A DNA stretch of 64,000 nucleotides from the NCBI GenBank assembly GCA_965242535.1, contig OZ251458.1, positions 3,906,001-3,970,000 of the forward strand, given 5' to 3'. Source of the stretch: VXRD01 sp965242535. Lineage in GTDB: Bacteria > Latescibacterota > UBA2968. The first letter of the stretch is position 1. The number at the start of each line of letters is the position of its first letter. A program made the translations under genes and the position numbers. The notes beneath the pieces are model-generated. The model made no database searches, was not told the origin of the DNA, and saw only the letters and a list, made by a program, of their open reading frames with translations. Shown in pieces: positions 24,674-34,379 of the stretch.

Positions 24674-25612
24674 ATGCCAGAAGACAATGCCGTCGTCGAT
24701 GATTTCATGCAGTTGATCGGGGGGACGCCTTTGATTCGCTTAAACAGAATCGCGACGGGCGAGAGGGCCGAGGTCCTGGTCAAGATGGAATCGCTAAACC
24801 CGGCGCGCACGGTCAAAGACCGCATCGCCCTGGCGATGATCGACGCCGCAGAACGCGACGGCCGCCTCGAACCCGGCATGACCCTTGTCGAGCCGACCAG
24901 CGGCAACACGGGCATTGGGCTGGCGATGGTCGCCACCGCGCGGGGATATCGCCTGATTTTGACCATGCCCGATTCCATGAGCCGCGAGAGACGCGATTTG
25001 CTCGAGAGCTATGGCGCGGAGTTAATTTTGACACCGGGGGATTTGGATATGCCAGGCGCAGTGGCCGAAGCCGAGCGGCGCGTGCAGGAGGCGCCCGAGA
25101 CGACCTTCATGCCGCAGCAATTCAACAATCCCGCCAATCCGGAAATCCACCGCCAAACCACGGCCCGAGAAATTTTAGACGCGGTTGGCGGACGGCTCGA
25201 TGCGTTTGTCGCAGGCGTGGGCACGGGGGGCACGATTACCGGCGTGGGCGAGGTCTTAAAAGCCGAATTGGACGCCGTGCGCGTGATCGCGGTTGAACCC
25301 GCCAAATCCCCGGTCCTATCGGGAGGATCCGCTGGCCTACACGGCATTCAGGGCATTGGCGCGGGCTTTGTCCCGGATGTGCTCAACCGCGATGTGTTTG
25401 ACGAAATCGCGTGCGTGCGCGACGAGGACGCGATTGAAACCGCGTGCAGATTGGGGCGCGAGGAAGGCATTTTGGCGGGCATATCCGCAGGGGCAAATGC
25501 GTTTGTCGCCCTACGAATCGCCCGCGATCTGGGGCCGGGAAAGCGCGTGGCGACCGTGATTTGCGATTCCGGCGAGCGATACTTCAGCGTGCCGGAGTTT
25601 CTAAAGGGATAA
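24674..25612 (+). CDS. cysK: Cysteine synthase (O-acetylserine sulfhydrylase), PLP-dependent
   Basis: 312 residues. It forms cysteine from O-acetylserine and sulfide. The PLP Lys lies in LVKMESLNPARTVKDRIA; this differs from the usual NPGGSVKDR by Ala-Arg-Thr. The substrate loop is EPTSGNTGIGLAMV, the phosphate-binding loop is VGTGGTITGVGEVL, and the C-terminal Ser loop is VICDSGERYFSV. The insertion GAELILTP is normal. Near-identical families (cystathionine beta-synthase-like, O-phosphoserine sulfhydrylase) remain possible. It stands alone between the LptE-like gene and a fucosidase gene. A broken second PLP synthase gene lies at 41685. Confidence 0.85.
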   Translation: MPEDNAVVDDFMQLIGGTPLIRLNRIATGERAEVLVKMESLNPARTVKDRIALAMIDAAERDGRLEPGMTLVEPTSGNTGIGLAMVATARGYRLILTMPDSMSRERRDLLESYGAELILTPGDLDMPGAVAEAERRVQEAPETTFMPQQFNNPANPEIHRQTTAREILDAVGGRLDAFVAGVGTGGTITGVGEVLKAELDAVRVIAVEPAKSPVLSGGSAGLHGIQGIGAGFVPDVLNRDVFDEIACVRDEDAIETACRLGREEGILAGISAGANAFVALRIARDLGPGKRVATVICDSGERYFSVPEFLKG

Positions 25613-25679
25613 AAAAATCGCCCTCTCGTATCGGCGGATGGGGTGACTGACCACTGACCACTTATCTTAGGAGCTTGTC

Positions 25680-26723
25680 ATGAGCGATGTTCCCAATTAT
25701 TTGAAAAATTACGCCGACCTCTACGCCGAGGATCCGCGCGCCGCGGCCCTGGCGTGGTTTCGAGAGGCGCGTTACGGCTTGTTCTTGCACTACGGATTGT
25801 ACTCCTTGTTGGGGCGGCACGAGTGGGTGCAACTGCGCGAACTCATCCCGGTCGCCGAATACGCGAAGTTGACGCGCGATTTTACCGCCGAGCATTTCGA
25901 TGCCGAGCGCATCGCGCAATTTGCCGTGGATTGCGGGATGAAATACGTCAACATCACCACGCGGCACCACGATTCGTTTTGCTTGTTTGAGACGGCGGAA
26001 ACGGATTTCAACAGCGTCAATGCCGCGGCCGGGCGCGATTTGATCAAAGAACTGGCCGCCGCCTGTGATCGGCGCGGCTTGGGGTTGTGCTTGTACTATT
26101 CGCACGGCCGGGACTGGAAGCACCCGCACGCGCCCAACAACGACGAATGGGGCGGGCAAGCGAGGCCCAAATACGATCCGCCCGAACCGAGTTATGCCAC
26201 GGGCGCGGCGCACGATTTGCAAATCTATCTCGATTTTATGCGGGCGCAAATCACAGAACTGCTCTCGAATTACGGGCCCGTGGCGGCCATCTGGCTGGAC
26301 GGGATCGCCGTTCCCAACAGCGGGGACAAATCGAAATTTCAGTGCGGACAACTCTACGATTACATCCACAGCTTGCAACCCCAAGTGCTCGTTTCCTACA
26401 AGCAGGGCCTGCTGGGCACGGAAGATTTTCAAGCGCCCGAACACCGCGCTTTGGAAGAGATCACCAAGCCCATGGAAATTTGCACGACCATGTGTTCCGG
26501 GCCTGGGGGCAAAGGCGTGTCCTGGGGCTATCTCGCCGAAGGCGGGCATCACAAAAACGCGGACGGGGTTTGGGACACCCTGACGACCGCGCGGCAAAAC
26601 GGTTGCAATTTGCTGTTGAACACCGGCCCCTTGCCGGATGGCTCACTCGACGAAGCGGATGTTCGGGTGTTGCTCTCCGTTGGCGAGAGCATCGGGAAAG
26701 AGGGATTTCCCGGCGAGAACTAA
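25680..26723 (+). CDS. Alpha-L-fucosidase (GH29) family protein
   Basis: 347 residues, with TAGGAG before the ATG. The GH29 pattern is clear: WFREARYGLFLHYGLYSLLG at about 26-45, CGMKYVNITTRHHDSFCLF at about 88-106 (His-His in the substrate pocket), and AAIWLDGIAV, in which the Asp is the expected nucleophile. The C-terminal sandwich typical of longer GH29 enzymes is missing, as in many short bacterial members. No signal peptide is visible, so it would act in the cytoplasm on imported oligosaccharides. A large membrane protein follows after 15 nt and is probably co-transcribed. Confidence 0.85.
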   Translation: MSDVPNYLKNYADLYAEDPRAAALAWFREARYGLFLHYGLYSLLGRHEWVQLRELIPVAEYAKLTRDFTAEHFDAERIAQFAVDCGMKYVNITTRHHDSFCLFETAETDFNSVNAAAGRDLIKELAAACDRRGLGLCLYYSHGRDWKHPHAPNNDEWGGQARPKYDPPEPSYATGAAHDLQIYLDFMRAQITELLSNYGPVAAIWLDGIAVPNSGDKSKFQCGQLYDYIHSLQPQVLVSYKQGLLGTEDFQAPEHRALEEITKPMEICTTMCSGPGGKGVSWGYLAEGGHHKNADGVWDTLTTARQNGCNLLLNTGPLPDGSLDEADVRVLLSVGESIGKEGFPGEN

Positions 26724-26738
26724 ATCGCGGAGCAGTGC

Positions 26739-28697
26739 ATGGCCAGTCGTCCCGAAGACATCCATCCAAATCCCGCGCCCCATGATCGGCGGTCGCCGTG
26801 GTGGGCCATCGTCATCGCCGTGTCGATCACGGTCGGCATCAACGCGGTCATTCCCTATACCCATCATTACATGCACACCATTTCACTGGTCGAAGGCATG
26901 ATTCCGATGGGTATTTTAATGCCGTTTTTCGCGTTGATTTTTATCGTCAATCCCGCACTGCGCGCGCTCGGATGTGCCTTGCAACCGTGGGAATTGATTT
27001 TCGTTTTTGCAGTCGGGTATGCGAGCATGTCCATCAACGAATTGTTGGGGCGCGTGCTGGCGACCTATGCGGTGATGCACTACATGGCGACGCCTGAAAA
27101 CCTGTGGGATGAATACGTTTTCGGGCTCGTGCAACCCTATCTCGTGGTCGAAGATGCCGACGAGCAACTGGCGTGGTTTTACGAGGGCCTGCCGCGCAAT
27201 GCCGCGATTCCCTGGGCGATCTGGCTGCGGCCCACCTTCTGGTGGCTGAGTTTTATCGCCGCACTCGGCATCGGCTCTGTCGCGCTGGCAACGATCTTGC
27301 GCCGGCAATGGGTCGAGCAAGAGCGGTTGCCGTTTCCCTTTGCACAGGTGGCCGAGGAATTGGCCGAGACCGCAGGGCCGAAGGGATTCCCCGAGTATAT
27401 GAAACAGCCCTTGTTCTGGGCCGGTTTTGCCATTCCCGCCGGGATTGTGCTGTGGTATATCATCGGTTATTTCGACCCCGGTTTTCCCGTGATCACCGTG
27501 GGCATCCAAAATCACAACATCTCGTTGGGACGCTATGTGCCCTCCCTGCACGGACGGCTCAACTTTTTGATCATCGGATTTGCGTATTTTACCGATTTGC
27601 AAGTTCTCTTTTCGATCTGGGTGTTTTGGGTGCTCACCTGGCTTCAAATCGGCATCACCAATCGCATGGGCCTGGCCGAGGGCCTGGGCGAGTTCGCGGG
27701 AACGCGACAGCAGGCATTGGGCGGTTTTATCGTCTTTTGCCTGTGGGGATTGTGGATCGCGCGCGCCCACCTAAAGGCGGTGTTTCAAGGTGCGTTTCGC
27801 AAGGCCGAGGATCTGGACGATCGGAACGAGTTGATGTCTTACCGCGCGGCGGTGTTTGCGTTTTTGGCCTGCGCGTCGTTTGCGATGTTCTGGTTGTTCA
27901 AGGGGGGCATGACGCCGATTTGGGCCGCGGTGGTCACGGTGTTTTGGTTCGTGTTCTACGCGGGATTTGCCAAAATTGTCGCCATGACCGGGCTCGTCTT
28001 CCTCGAATCCCCGAGCAGTTTGGGCACGGGTATGATGGGGTTCGCGCCGCCCGATTCCCTGCCGCCGAGTACCATTGCCGTGAGACAGCAGGTGGGCAGC
28101 CTGTATCAAAATGGCAAGAGTTTTACCATGCCCGCCGCCGCGCACGCCGCGCGATTGGGCGCGGGATTGGGCGATCGCGTGCGCGTGTTGGGCATTGCGA
28201 TTGTGGTCGCATTTGTGCTTTCGCTCATCGCCGCCGCCGCATCCACCATTTATCTGGGCTATCGAGATGGCGCGTTTAATTTCGGCTCGTACATGTTTCG
28301 CGTGGCGGCTCCGCGTTACTACGATGGCATCGTGTCGTCCATCCGCGACATCGGCAAAGAAACCCATTACGGCCTCCGCATGGGCTTTACCGCCTTCGGC
28401 GCGCTGGCAATGGGCGTTTTGACCCTGTGCCAGTACCGATTTACGTGGTGGCCCCTGCATCCCATCGGTTTTACGGTGGTGACGTTCTATTCCGCGCGCA
28501 CCGCGATTTTGTCCGTATTCGCGACTTGGCTCATCAAATTGATCGCGCTCCGCTTGGGCGGCATCGCGCTCTACCGCAAGGCAAAACCCTTTTTCATCGG
28601 CATGATCGTCGGCTACACCCTGTCACTCATCGCGAGCATGATCGTCGATCTCATCTACTTCCCCGGGCAAGGACACAATTTGTTTTGGGGGGATTAA
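26739..28697 (+). CDS. DUF6784/DUF6785-type polytopic membrane protein (OPT transporter-like)
   Basis: 652 residues with about 14 hydrophobic stretches spread over the whole length, e.g. WAIVIAVSITVGINAVIP, PWELIFVFAVGYASMSINEL, AIVVAFVLSLIAAAAS and FIGMIVGYTLSLIASMIVDL. RRQWVEQERLPFPFAQVAEEL between early segments is the block I associate with the DUF6785 region, and the carboxyl part has the DUF6784 pattern near WPLHPIGF. These proteins resemble oligopeptide transporters and are frequent in Planctomycetes and Poribacteria/Latescibacteria-like genomes next to glycan genes. Transport is inferred; the substrate may be fuco-oligosaccharides given the upstream GH29 gene. Confidence 0.8.
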   Translation: MASRPEDIHPNPAPHDRRSPWWAIVIAVSITVGINAVIPYTHHYMHTISLVEGMIPMGILMPFFALIFIVNPALRALGCALQPWELIFVFAVGYASMSINELLGRVLATYAVMHYMATPENLWDEYVFGLVQPYLVVEDADEQLAWFYEGLPRNAAIPWAIWLRPTFWWLSFIAALGIGSVALATILRRQWVEQERLPFPFAQVAEELAETAGPKGFPEYMKQPLFWAGFAIPAGIVLWYIIGYFDPGFPVITVGIQNHNISLGRYVPSLHGRLNFLIIGFAYFTDLQVLFSIWVFWVLTWLQIGITNRMGLAEGLGEFAGTRQQALGGFIVFCLWGLWIARAHLKAVFQGAFRKAEDLDDRNELMSYRAAVFAFLACASFAMFWLFKGGMTPIWAAVVTVFWFVFYAGFAKIVAMTGLVFLESPSSLGTGMMGFAPPDSLPPSTIAVRQQVGSLYQNGKSFTMPAAAHAARLGAGLGDRVRVLGIAIVVAFVLSLIAAAASTIYLGYRDGAFNFGSYMFRVAAPRYYDGIVSSIRDIGKETHYGLRMGFTAFGALAMGVLTLCQYRFTWWPLHPIGFTVVTFYSARTAILSVFATWLIKLIALRLGGIALYRKAKPFFIGMIVGYTLSLIASMIVDLIYFPGQGHNLFWGD

Positions 28698-28807
28698 AGA
28701 CAGGGAGCGGGATCCACCTAATGCGGATCGGCGGGAGCGAACAGCCGATTCTCTGCGGGCGATGGCCTGACCTTGACTCACCGATGGATGCGAGGACAGG
28801 CACGGGG

Positions 28808-29269
28808 GCCATCTGTACCAACTAATTACTGTGTAAATTAAATGATACCAAATTTTGATACACACTAACCCGCACCGCCGTGGCTCGCTTTTCTAAAACG
28901 TTTGGTCCTAAAGCATCGTGGGTTGCCTTCGATGCGTTGGCTACGCCTGTGCCTACGGCGTGCGGCGACCTACTTTTTGTCAACAGAGAAGACGCGAATA
29001 AGCGTCTGAAGAAAAGTAGGCGAGCGGGGTACAACTGCCTGAGCAGTTCAAAAGTGCCGCTCTCATGCGCCGAGGGGCTAGCACAGCGCGAGCGGGGTAC
29101 AACTGCCCCAGCAGTTCAATCGCTTTTGTAATCGCACAACATGAGACAGCCTGCAAGGTGGGTTGCAAAACAGAAGTGGGTTGCGAGACGGACTTGCGCG
29201 CTGTGCCCGATGGCTTTCGTTGAGGGGCTTTTAGGAGGGCACGTTTGGCGATGGCTTATTTGATGTACC
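28808..29269 (+). repeat. MITE-like element copy B with two nested 30-bp insertions
   Basis: The left inverted repeat GCCATCTGTACCAACTAATT starts at 28808, again joined to half a GGACAGGC palindrome exactly as in copy A. The right inverted repeat is missing; similarity ends near GGCTTATTTGA. The central hairpin (28969-29020) carries an additional inner stem (AGACGC/GCGTCT). A 30-bp insert with arms AACTGC/GCAGTT occurs twice, at 29021-29050 and 29089-29118, at two positions where copy A has none. The rest of 28698-29446 holds the terminator described next and no gene. Confidence 0.85.
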
Positions 29270-29327
29270 GCGTAACTTCAGTTAGAGTGAGATACAAGAG
29301 GCGGGACAGGAGAAGTGCGTCTCGCCG

Positions 29328-29365
29328 AAAAAAAATATGCCCTGTGATGATTCTACACAGGGCAT
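29328..29365 (-). terminator. Terminator at the end of the rib-nusB-secA-rhodanese run
   Basis: On the minus strand ATGCCCTGTG and CACAGGGCAT (29337-29346 with 29356-29365) pair perfectly around a 9-nt loop and are followed by a run of T. It lies about 80 nt after the rhodanese gene. Confidence 0.9.
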
Positions 29366-29446
29366 AAATGCGAGCCGTGGGCATTTAGCCGCTTTGACCT
29401 CTCGATGGCGAGAGACGAAAAGCCATTTTTTTGCGCTGACCGCTTC

Positions 29447-29920
29447 TCACGCGATATCCGCCAACTTGTTTTTTTTTGCTGCCAACACTTTTTCTATGTG
29501 GGCGATTTGCGCCTTGAGCAGTTCGGGATTTTCCCGCGCCTCTGTTTCTTCGGGAGGCGGTGGAATTTCAGCGGGCAGGTGGGCGTCTTCCCAATCGCCG
29601 TATCCGCCTTCCATCGAGATCACGTTCTCGTATCCCATCGCTTTCAAGGTCTCGCCTGCCAACAGGGAGCGCACGCCGCCAGCGCAAATCACGATCACTT
29701 CCCGCGCCTTGTCGGGCAATGCCGATTCCGCCCGATGCTCCAATTCGCCGCGCGGGATATGGACCGATCCCTTTAAGTGCCCGCGCTCCCATTCATCCAA
29801 CCCACGCACGTCGAGCAACACGGGATCGCGACCTTGTTCCAAGGAATCGTGGACTTCCCGCACGGTCATTTCCGGGATATTTTGACGCGCCTCATCCAGC
29901 AAATTCTCACGCGATTTCAT
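29447..29920 (-). CDS. Rhodanese-domain protein with C-terminal helical tail
   Basis: 157 residues from the ATG at 29920, preceded by GAGGAG; the longer frame starts within secA. One rhodanese domain: MTVREVHDSLEQGRDPVLLD, VRGLDEWERGHLKGSVHIPRGEL, catalytic loop VICAGGVRS with the active Cys, and LKAMGYENVISMEGGYGDW. The tail (PELLKAQIAHIEKVLAAKKNK) is a charged helix of unknown role. It could transfer persulfide sulfur in the cytoplasm. It is the last gene of the run, 23 nt after secA, so it may simply share its transcript. Confidence 0.85.
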   Translation of the reverse strand: MKSRENLLDEARQNIPEMTVREVHDSLEQGRDPVLLDVRGLDEWERGHLKGSVHIPRGELEHRAESALPDKAREVIVICAGGVRSLLAGETLKAMGYENVISMEGGYGDWEDAHLPAEIPPPPEETEARENPELLKAQIAHIEKVLAAKKNKLADIA

Positions 29921-29943
29921 AACGCACATCTCCTCATTGTCGT

Positions 29944-32900
29944 TCAAAGTCTTCCGTGGCAGTGCTTGTACTTTTTGCCACTGCCGCACGGGCACGGTTC
30001 GTTGCGCCCCACCTTTTTGCCCACGCGCACGGGTTGTCTTTTGGCCGCGCCGCCTTCGGACGCATTGGCGGTCAACTCATCTGGCGCAGCGCCGGGTTCG
30101 GGCATGCCGGCAAAGCCCATCCCGGTCGCGTCGCGGTGTTCCAACGACAGGCGGACGGGTTGCCGCGCACGCGAGGGGGCAGGGGTCTCTTCAACGGAAA
30201 TGCGGAAGAGCAAGCGCAAGGTCTCGCGGTTGATGTCTTCGAGCAGGGCGACGAACATCTCGTAGCCCTCGCGCTTGTACTCGATGAGGGGATTCTTTTG
30301 CCCGTAGCCGCGCAGGCCAATGCCCTCTTTGAGATCGTCCATCTCGCGGAGGTGTTCTTTCCACTTCTCGTCGAAAACGCTCAAGTAAATCATGCGCTCG
30401 ACTTGACGCATGCGGTTTTCGCCGATCACCCGCTCGCGGCGGTCGTAGGCTTCTCTCAAACCGTGCAACACGCGGTCGCGCAACCCGGATTCGCGCAAGG
30501 TGGATAACTCCTCGTCGGAAATGACCGGGGCTTGCAAAAACACATGGCGCAATTCGTCCAGCAAGCCATCGAAATTCCAATCTTCGGGATGCGCGTCCAC
30601 AGGCACGTGAATCTCGAACAGGGCGTCGACCATATCGTCGATCATCTCGCTGATCATCGCCGAAATATCCTCTTCCTCCAAGGCGTGCCTGCGCCTGTCG
30701 TAAATCACTTCGCGCTGTTGGTTCATCACGTCGTCGTAATCTAGTACCTGCTTGCGAAATTCAAAATTGCGCGCCTCCACGCGCTTTTGCGCGGTCTCGA
30801 TGGACTTCGTCACCCATCCGTGTTCGATCACCTCGCCCTCTTCGGCCCCCAAGCGATCCATCACCCGGGCGATGCGCTCAGAGCCGAACAAGCGCATCAA
30901 ATCGTCTTCCAAGGAAATGAAAAACCGCGAACGGCCCGGATCGCCCTGCCGTCCTGCCCTGCCGCGCAACTGCCGGTCGATGCGCCTGGATTCGTGTCGT
31001 TCCGTGCCGATGATGTTCAACCCACACGGGACCTCGTCCCGGCAACCGTATTCGTCGATGTGCGGGCACGGGGGGCGGTCGTCATTCGAACTGGCGATCA
31101 ACGCGCACCGATGCCCTTCGGGGGCTTTGACCACGCCTGTGCCGAGTTTGATATCCGTGCCGCGGCCCGCCATGTTGGTCGCGATGGTCACCGCGCCCGG
31201 TTGCCCGGCCTGCGCGATGATCTGCGCTTCTTGGGCGTTTTGCCGCGCATTGAGCACTTGGTGTTTGATTTTTTTGCGCGCGAGCATCCGCGAAATGAGC
31301 TCGGAGGTCTCGACGGAAATCGTGCCCACCAAAACCGGCAACGCCTGGTCGTTTAAGCGCGTGATCTCGTCGATCACCGCATGGTACTTTTCGCGTTTCG
31401 TGCGGTAGATCCAGTCGTTGGAATCGATGCGGCGCACGGGCTCGTGCGTGGGAATCGCCACCACGTCGAGTTTGTAAATTTGGTGAAATTCTTCGGACTC
31501 GGTCTCGGCGGTGCCGGTCATGCCCGCCAAGTGGTCGTAGAGCCGGAAGTAATTCTGCAGCGTGATGGTCGCCACGGTTTGCGTGTCGCGTTCCACCTTC
31601 ACCTTTTCCTTGGCCTCGAGCGCCTGATGCAACCCATCGGCGAACCTGCGCCCGGGCTGTGGACGTCCGGTAAACTCGTCGACGATGACGACCTTGCCAT
31701 CGTCGATCATGTACTGCACGTCTTTTTCGTACAGGGTATAGGCTTGCAACAGCTTTCGCACGCTGTGGATGGATTCGTTCTTTTCGCCGTAATCCCGGTA
31801 CGCGGCTTCTTGGGCGGCGTCTTTTTCCGCGTCTGGCAAGGCGGTGTTTTGGCGGATGTCCCGCAGCACTTCGTCGAGATCGGGCAACACGAAATCGTCC
31901 GGCTCGCGGCTGATTTCATCGCGGCCCTTTTCCGTCAGGTCGATGATGTTGCTCTTTTCGTCGATGCTAAAATAGAGGTCTTCGTCCAATTCCCCGGTGC
32001 GCTTGTCGCGGATGTAATCGGCCTCTACGCGCTGTACCAAGCGTTTGACGCCCTCTTCCTGGAGCCGCTTCATGAAGCGTTTGTTCTTGGGCATGCCGCG
32101 CTGCACTTGCAACAGCAAAATGCCGCCCGCGTACTCGTCGCCCGACTCGAGTTCGCCCTCTGCGCGCTTCAACATCTCATTGACCGCTCGGGTTTGAGCG
32201 CGCACCAATTTTTCGACCAGCGGCCGCATGTCTTCGTACCGATGCGATGAGGATTCGGGCACGGGGCCCGAGATGATCAACGGCGTGCGCGCCTCGTCGA
32301 TCAAAATGCTGTCCACCTCGTCGATAATCGCAAAATAGTGCTCGCGCTGGATCAAATCGTCGGGGTGAATCGCCATGTTGTCGTACAAATAGTCGAACCC
32401 AAATTGATCCTTCGTGCCATAGACGATATCCATCAGACACGCTTCTTTGTGGTCGCAGGCGCGCATGCGGTAGTCATCGTCGCCTTCCTCTTCCATGACG
32501 AACCCCTCCGCGCCCAATGCGCGATCTTGGATCACGCCGACCGTGAGGCCGAGGAACAAGTACACCGGCCCCAGCCACATGGCGTCGCGCTTGGCCAGAT
32601 AGGAATTGACCGTGACGAGATGCACGCCGCGGCCGAGCAGGCCATTCAAATACAACGCCAAGCCCGCGGCCAGGGTTTTGCCCTCGCCCGTGGCCATCTC
32701 GGCGATCTTGCCCTGGTGCAACGCAGTCGCGCCGATCAACTGCACGTCGTAGGGGATCTCGTGCCACACGATTCGGTCGCCTGCGCGATCCCACGACTTG
32801 CCCCGGTCCTTGAACCGGCGGCACGTTTCCTTAAAAACCGCGAACGCCTGTGGGTGAATCTCGTCGAGCACCTCGCGTTCGATCTCCTTGATCTCGGCTT

Positions 32901-33168
32901 CGGCTTCGGCGATGGCTTCCAGATGCTCGGTGCGGTCTTCGTCCCGTTGCAGCGCGGCCAATTCCCCCTTCAGCGCGGTCAAATGCGCGCGCGCCTCGGC
33001 CGTGGCTTCGGCGATGTGCGCGCGAAACGCCGCGGTTTGCTCCTTCAAGACCTCGTCGGACCAACCGGCGCATTCTTCGTAGTGCCGATTGATTTCATCC
33101 ACCACCGGCTGCATCTTTTTGACGTCGCGGTCGTGTTTGCTACCGAAAATTTTTGTGAGAAAATTCAT
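29944..33168 (-). CDS. secA: Preprotein translocase ATPase SecA
   Basis: 1074 residues, longer than the E. coli protein (901) but within the range for this type of bacterium. The motor that drives preproteins through SecYEG. Walker A is EMATGEGKTLAAGLAL, the DEVD motif is in FAIIDEVDSILIDEARTPL, and the second RecA fold has ATNMAGRGTDIKLG and GLNIIGTERHESRRIDRQLRGR (seen as IGTERHESRRID and QLRGRAGRQGD). The preprotein cross-linking and helical scaffold regions lie between. The C-terminus ends in the zinc tail GRNEPCPCGSGKKYKHCHG. It follows the phosphodiesterase gene after 52 nt. Confidence 0.97.
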   Translation of the reverse strand: MNFLTKIFGSKHDRDVKKMQPVVDEINRHYEECAGWSDEVLKEQTAAFRAHIAEATAEARAHLTALKGELAALQRDEDRTEHLEAIAEAEAEIKEIEREVLDEIHPQAFAVFKETCRRFKDRGKSWDRAGDRIVWHEIPYDVQLIGATALHQGKIAEMATGEGKTLAAGLALYLNGLLGRGVHLVTVNSYLAKRDAMWLGPVYLFLGLTVGVIQDRALGAEGFVMEEEGDDDYRMRACDHKEACLMDIVYGTKDQFGFDYLYDNMAIHPDDLIQREHYFAIIDEVDSILIDEARTPLIISGPVPESSSHRYEDMRPLVEKLVRAQTRAVNEMLKRAEGELESGDEYAGGILLLQVQRGMPKNKRFMKRLQEEGVKRLVQRVEADYIRDKRTGELDEDLYFSIDEKSNIIDLTEKGRDEISREPDDFVLPDLDEVLRDIRQNTALPDAEKDAAQEAAYRDYGEKNESIHSVRKLLQAYTLYEKDVQYMIDDGKVVIVDEFTGRPQPGRRFADGLHQALEAKEKVKVERDTQTVATITLQNYFRLYDHLAGMTGTAETESEEFHQIYKLDVVAIPTHEPVRRIDSNDWIYRTKREKYHAVIDEITRLNDQALPVLVGTISVETSELISRMLARKKIKHQVLNARQNAQEAQIIAQAGQPGAVTIATNMAGRGTDIKLGTGVVKAPEGHRCALIASSNDDRPPCPHIDEYGCRDEVPCGLNIIGTERHESRRIDRQLRGRAGRQGDPGRSRFFISLEDDLMRLFGSERIARVMDRLGAEEGEVIEHGWVTKSIETAQKRVEARNFEFRKQVLDYDDVMNQQREVIYDRRRHALEEEDISAMISEMIDDMVDALFEIHVPVDAHPEDWNFDGLLDELRHVFLQAPVISDEELSTLRESGLRDRVLHGLREAYDRRERVIGENRMRQVERMIYLSVFDEKWKEHLREMDDLKEGIGLRGYGQKNPLIEYKREGYEMFVALLEDINRETLRLLFRISVEETPAPSRARQPVRLSLEHRDATGMGFAGMPEPGAAPDELTANASEGGAAKRQPVRVGKKVGRNEPCPCGSGKKYKHCHGRL

Positions 33169-33220
33169 CGCTGTTCATCCTGATGGGATTGATTTCGGAC
33201 GGGGCGGCTGGACGACTCCC

Positions 33221-33955
33221 TCACATCCCCACCCCGATGCGCTCGGCCAAAAGGGGCGGCAGCCCCGCGGCCAAAATTTTGGCTTGGGCCGTTGCCACGT
33301 CGTAAGACACGCGGTGCAACTCGATGTTCCCGTTTTCCCTGTCCCACACCGCAAAGGCCGCCCGCGCATCGCCATCGCGGGGTTGCCCCACGCTGCCCAC
33401 GTTGACGAGATAGCGGTCATCGGCGGACAATTGTACGGCGCCCTCGCGCAACAATTCGGTTTTTCGAGACGCCGAACACACAAAGGCGTGGTGGGAATGC
33501 CCGACAAAACACATGTCAAAATCCGTGTGCTCGAGCGCGAACGCGCCTTCGTATGGATCGAACAAATAGTTCCACTCCGCGGGATTGAGGGGCGTGGCGT
33601 GGGCGTAACAGCACTTGCCTTCGCGGCGAACCGGTCGGTAAGCGCGCAACAGCGCGGCGTTGTCTTCGCTGATCACCCGTGCGGTCCACTCGACGGCCTC
33701 TCGCGCTATCGGATTGAAATACTCCAGCTCCTCCAAGCCGACGACCGCCCAATCGTGATTGCCCGCCAAGACGAGATCCGACGCTTCGCGCACGCCTCGA
33801 AGGCAGTCATTGGGGTCTGCGCCGTAGCCGACCATATCGCCCAGGCAAATCACCCGATCCACATTCGCTTCGGCGATTTTTGCCAGCACGGTTTGCAGGG
33901 CTTCTAAATTTCCGTGTACATCGGAAAAGATCGCGATGCGTCCAAAACTATCCAT
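33221..33955 (-). CDS. Calcineurin-like metallophosphoesterase (YfcE/MJ0936-like)
   Basis: 244 residues from the ATG at 33955, which overlaps the nusB stop by 8 nt. All metal motifs are present: IFSDVHGN (Asp12, His14), CLGDMVGYGADP, VLAGNHDW and VGHSHHAF. This is the MPP superfamily, with the fold of small bacterial phosphodiesterases. The substrate cannot be told. The C-terminal part (LSADDRYLVNVGSVGQPRDGD, here as YLVNVGSVGQPRDGD) is typical of the subfamily. It is coupled to nusB upstream and secA downstream. Confidence 0.88.
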   Translation of the reverse strand: MDSFGRIAIFSDVHGNLEALQTVLAKIAEANVDRVICLGDMVGYGADPNDCLRGVREASDLVLAGNHDWAVVGLEELEYFNPIAREAVEWTARVISEDNAALLRAYRPVRREGKCCYAHATPLNPAEWNYLFDPYEGAFALEHTDFDMCFVGHSHHAFVCSASRKTELLREGAVQLSADDRYLVNVGSVGQPRDGDARAAFAVWDRENGNIELHRVSYDVATAQAKILAAGLPPLLAERIGVGM

Positions 33956-34379
33956 CGGTTCGTTCCGCAGGCGTGAGATGCTCTTTGGACAGGGCGTCCA
34001 AGATGCCGTTGATGAAGTTCGACGCCTTGGCCTCGCTAAACTGCTTGGCGAGTTCGATGGCCTCGTCAATGGAGACTTTGTAGGGGATATCTTCGAAATA
34101 GCGCATTTCCGCCAGGGCGATCCAAAGTACGATGCGGTCGATGCGCGAGACCCGATCCAAGGACCAATTCTCCAACACGGGCGCGATAGACGCGTCGAAT
34201 TCCTCGCGGTGCGCCCAAGTGGTTTCGGCCAGTGCCATCGCAAAATCCGACGCGGCACGCGCAAGGCCGGTGCGGATGCACATCGTATGCGCGGTCTGCT
34301 GCACGGGATCGCCCACACTCGCGGTCCAGTACAAGGCCTGCAAGGCGGCCTGACGCGCTTTGCGCCGGGATTTGATCAT
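33948..34379 (-). CDS. nusB: Transcription antitermination factor NusB
   Basis: 143 residues from the ATG at 34379, overlapping the ribH stop by 4 nt; the longer frame is a shadow of ribH. All-helical protein that binds boxA RNA with NusE in rRNA antitermination. Conserved blocks: SRRKARQAALQALYW, then RIDRIVLWIALAEMRYFEDIPYKV (shown here only as RIDRIVLWIALAEM), DEAIELAKQFSEAKASNFING and ILDAL. The ribH-nusB order is one of the most common bacterial neighbourhoods. Confidence 0.93.
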   Translation of the reverse strand: MIKSRRKARQAALQALYWTASVGDPVQQTAHTMCIRTGLARAASDFAMALAETTWAHREEFDASIAPVLENWSLDRVSRIDRIVLWIALAEMRYFEDIPYKVSIDEAIELAKQFSEAKASNFINGILDALSKEHLTPAERTDG

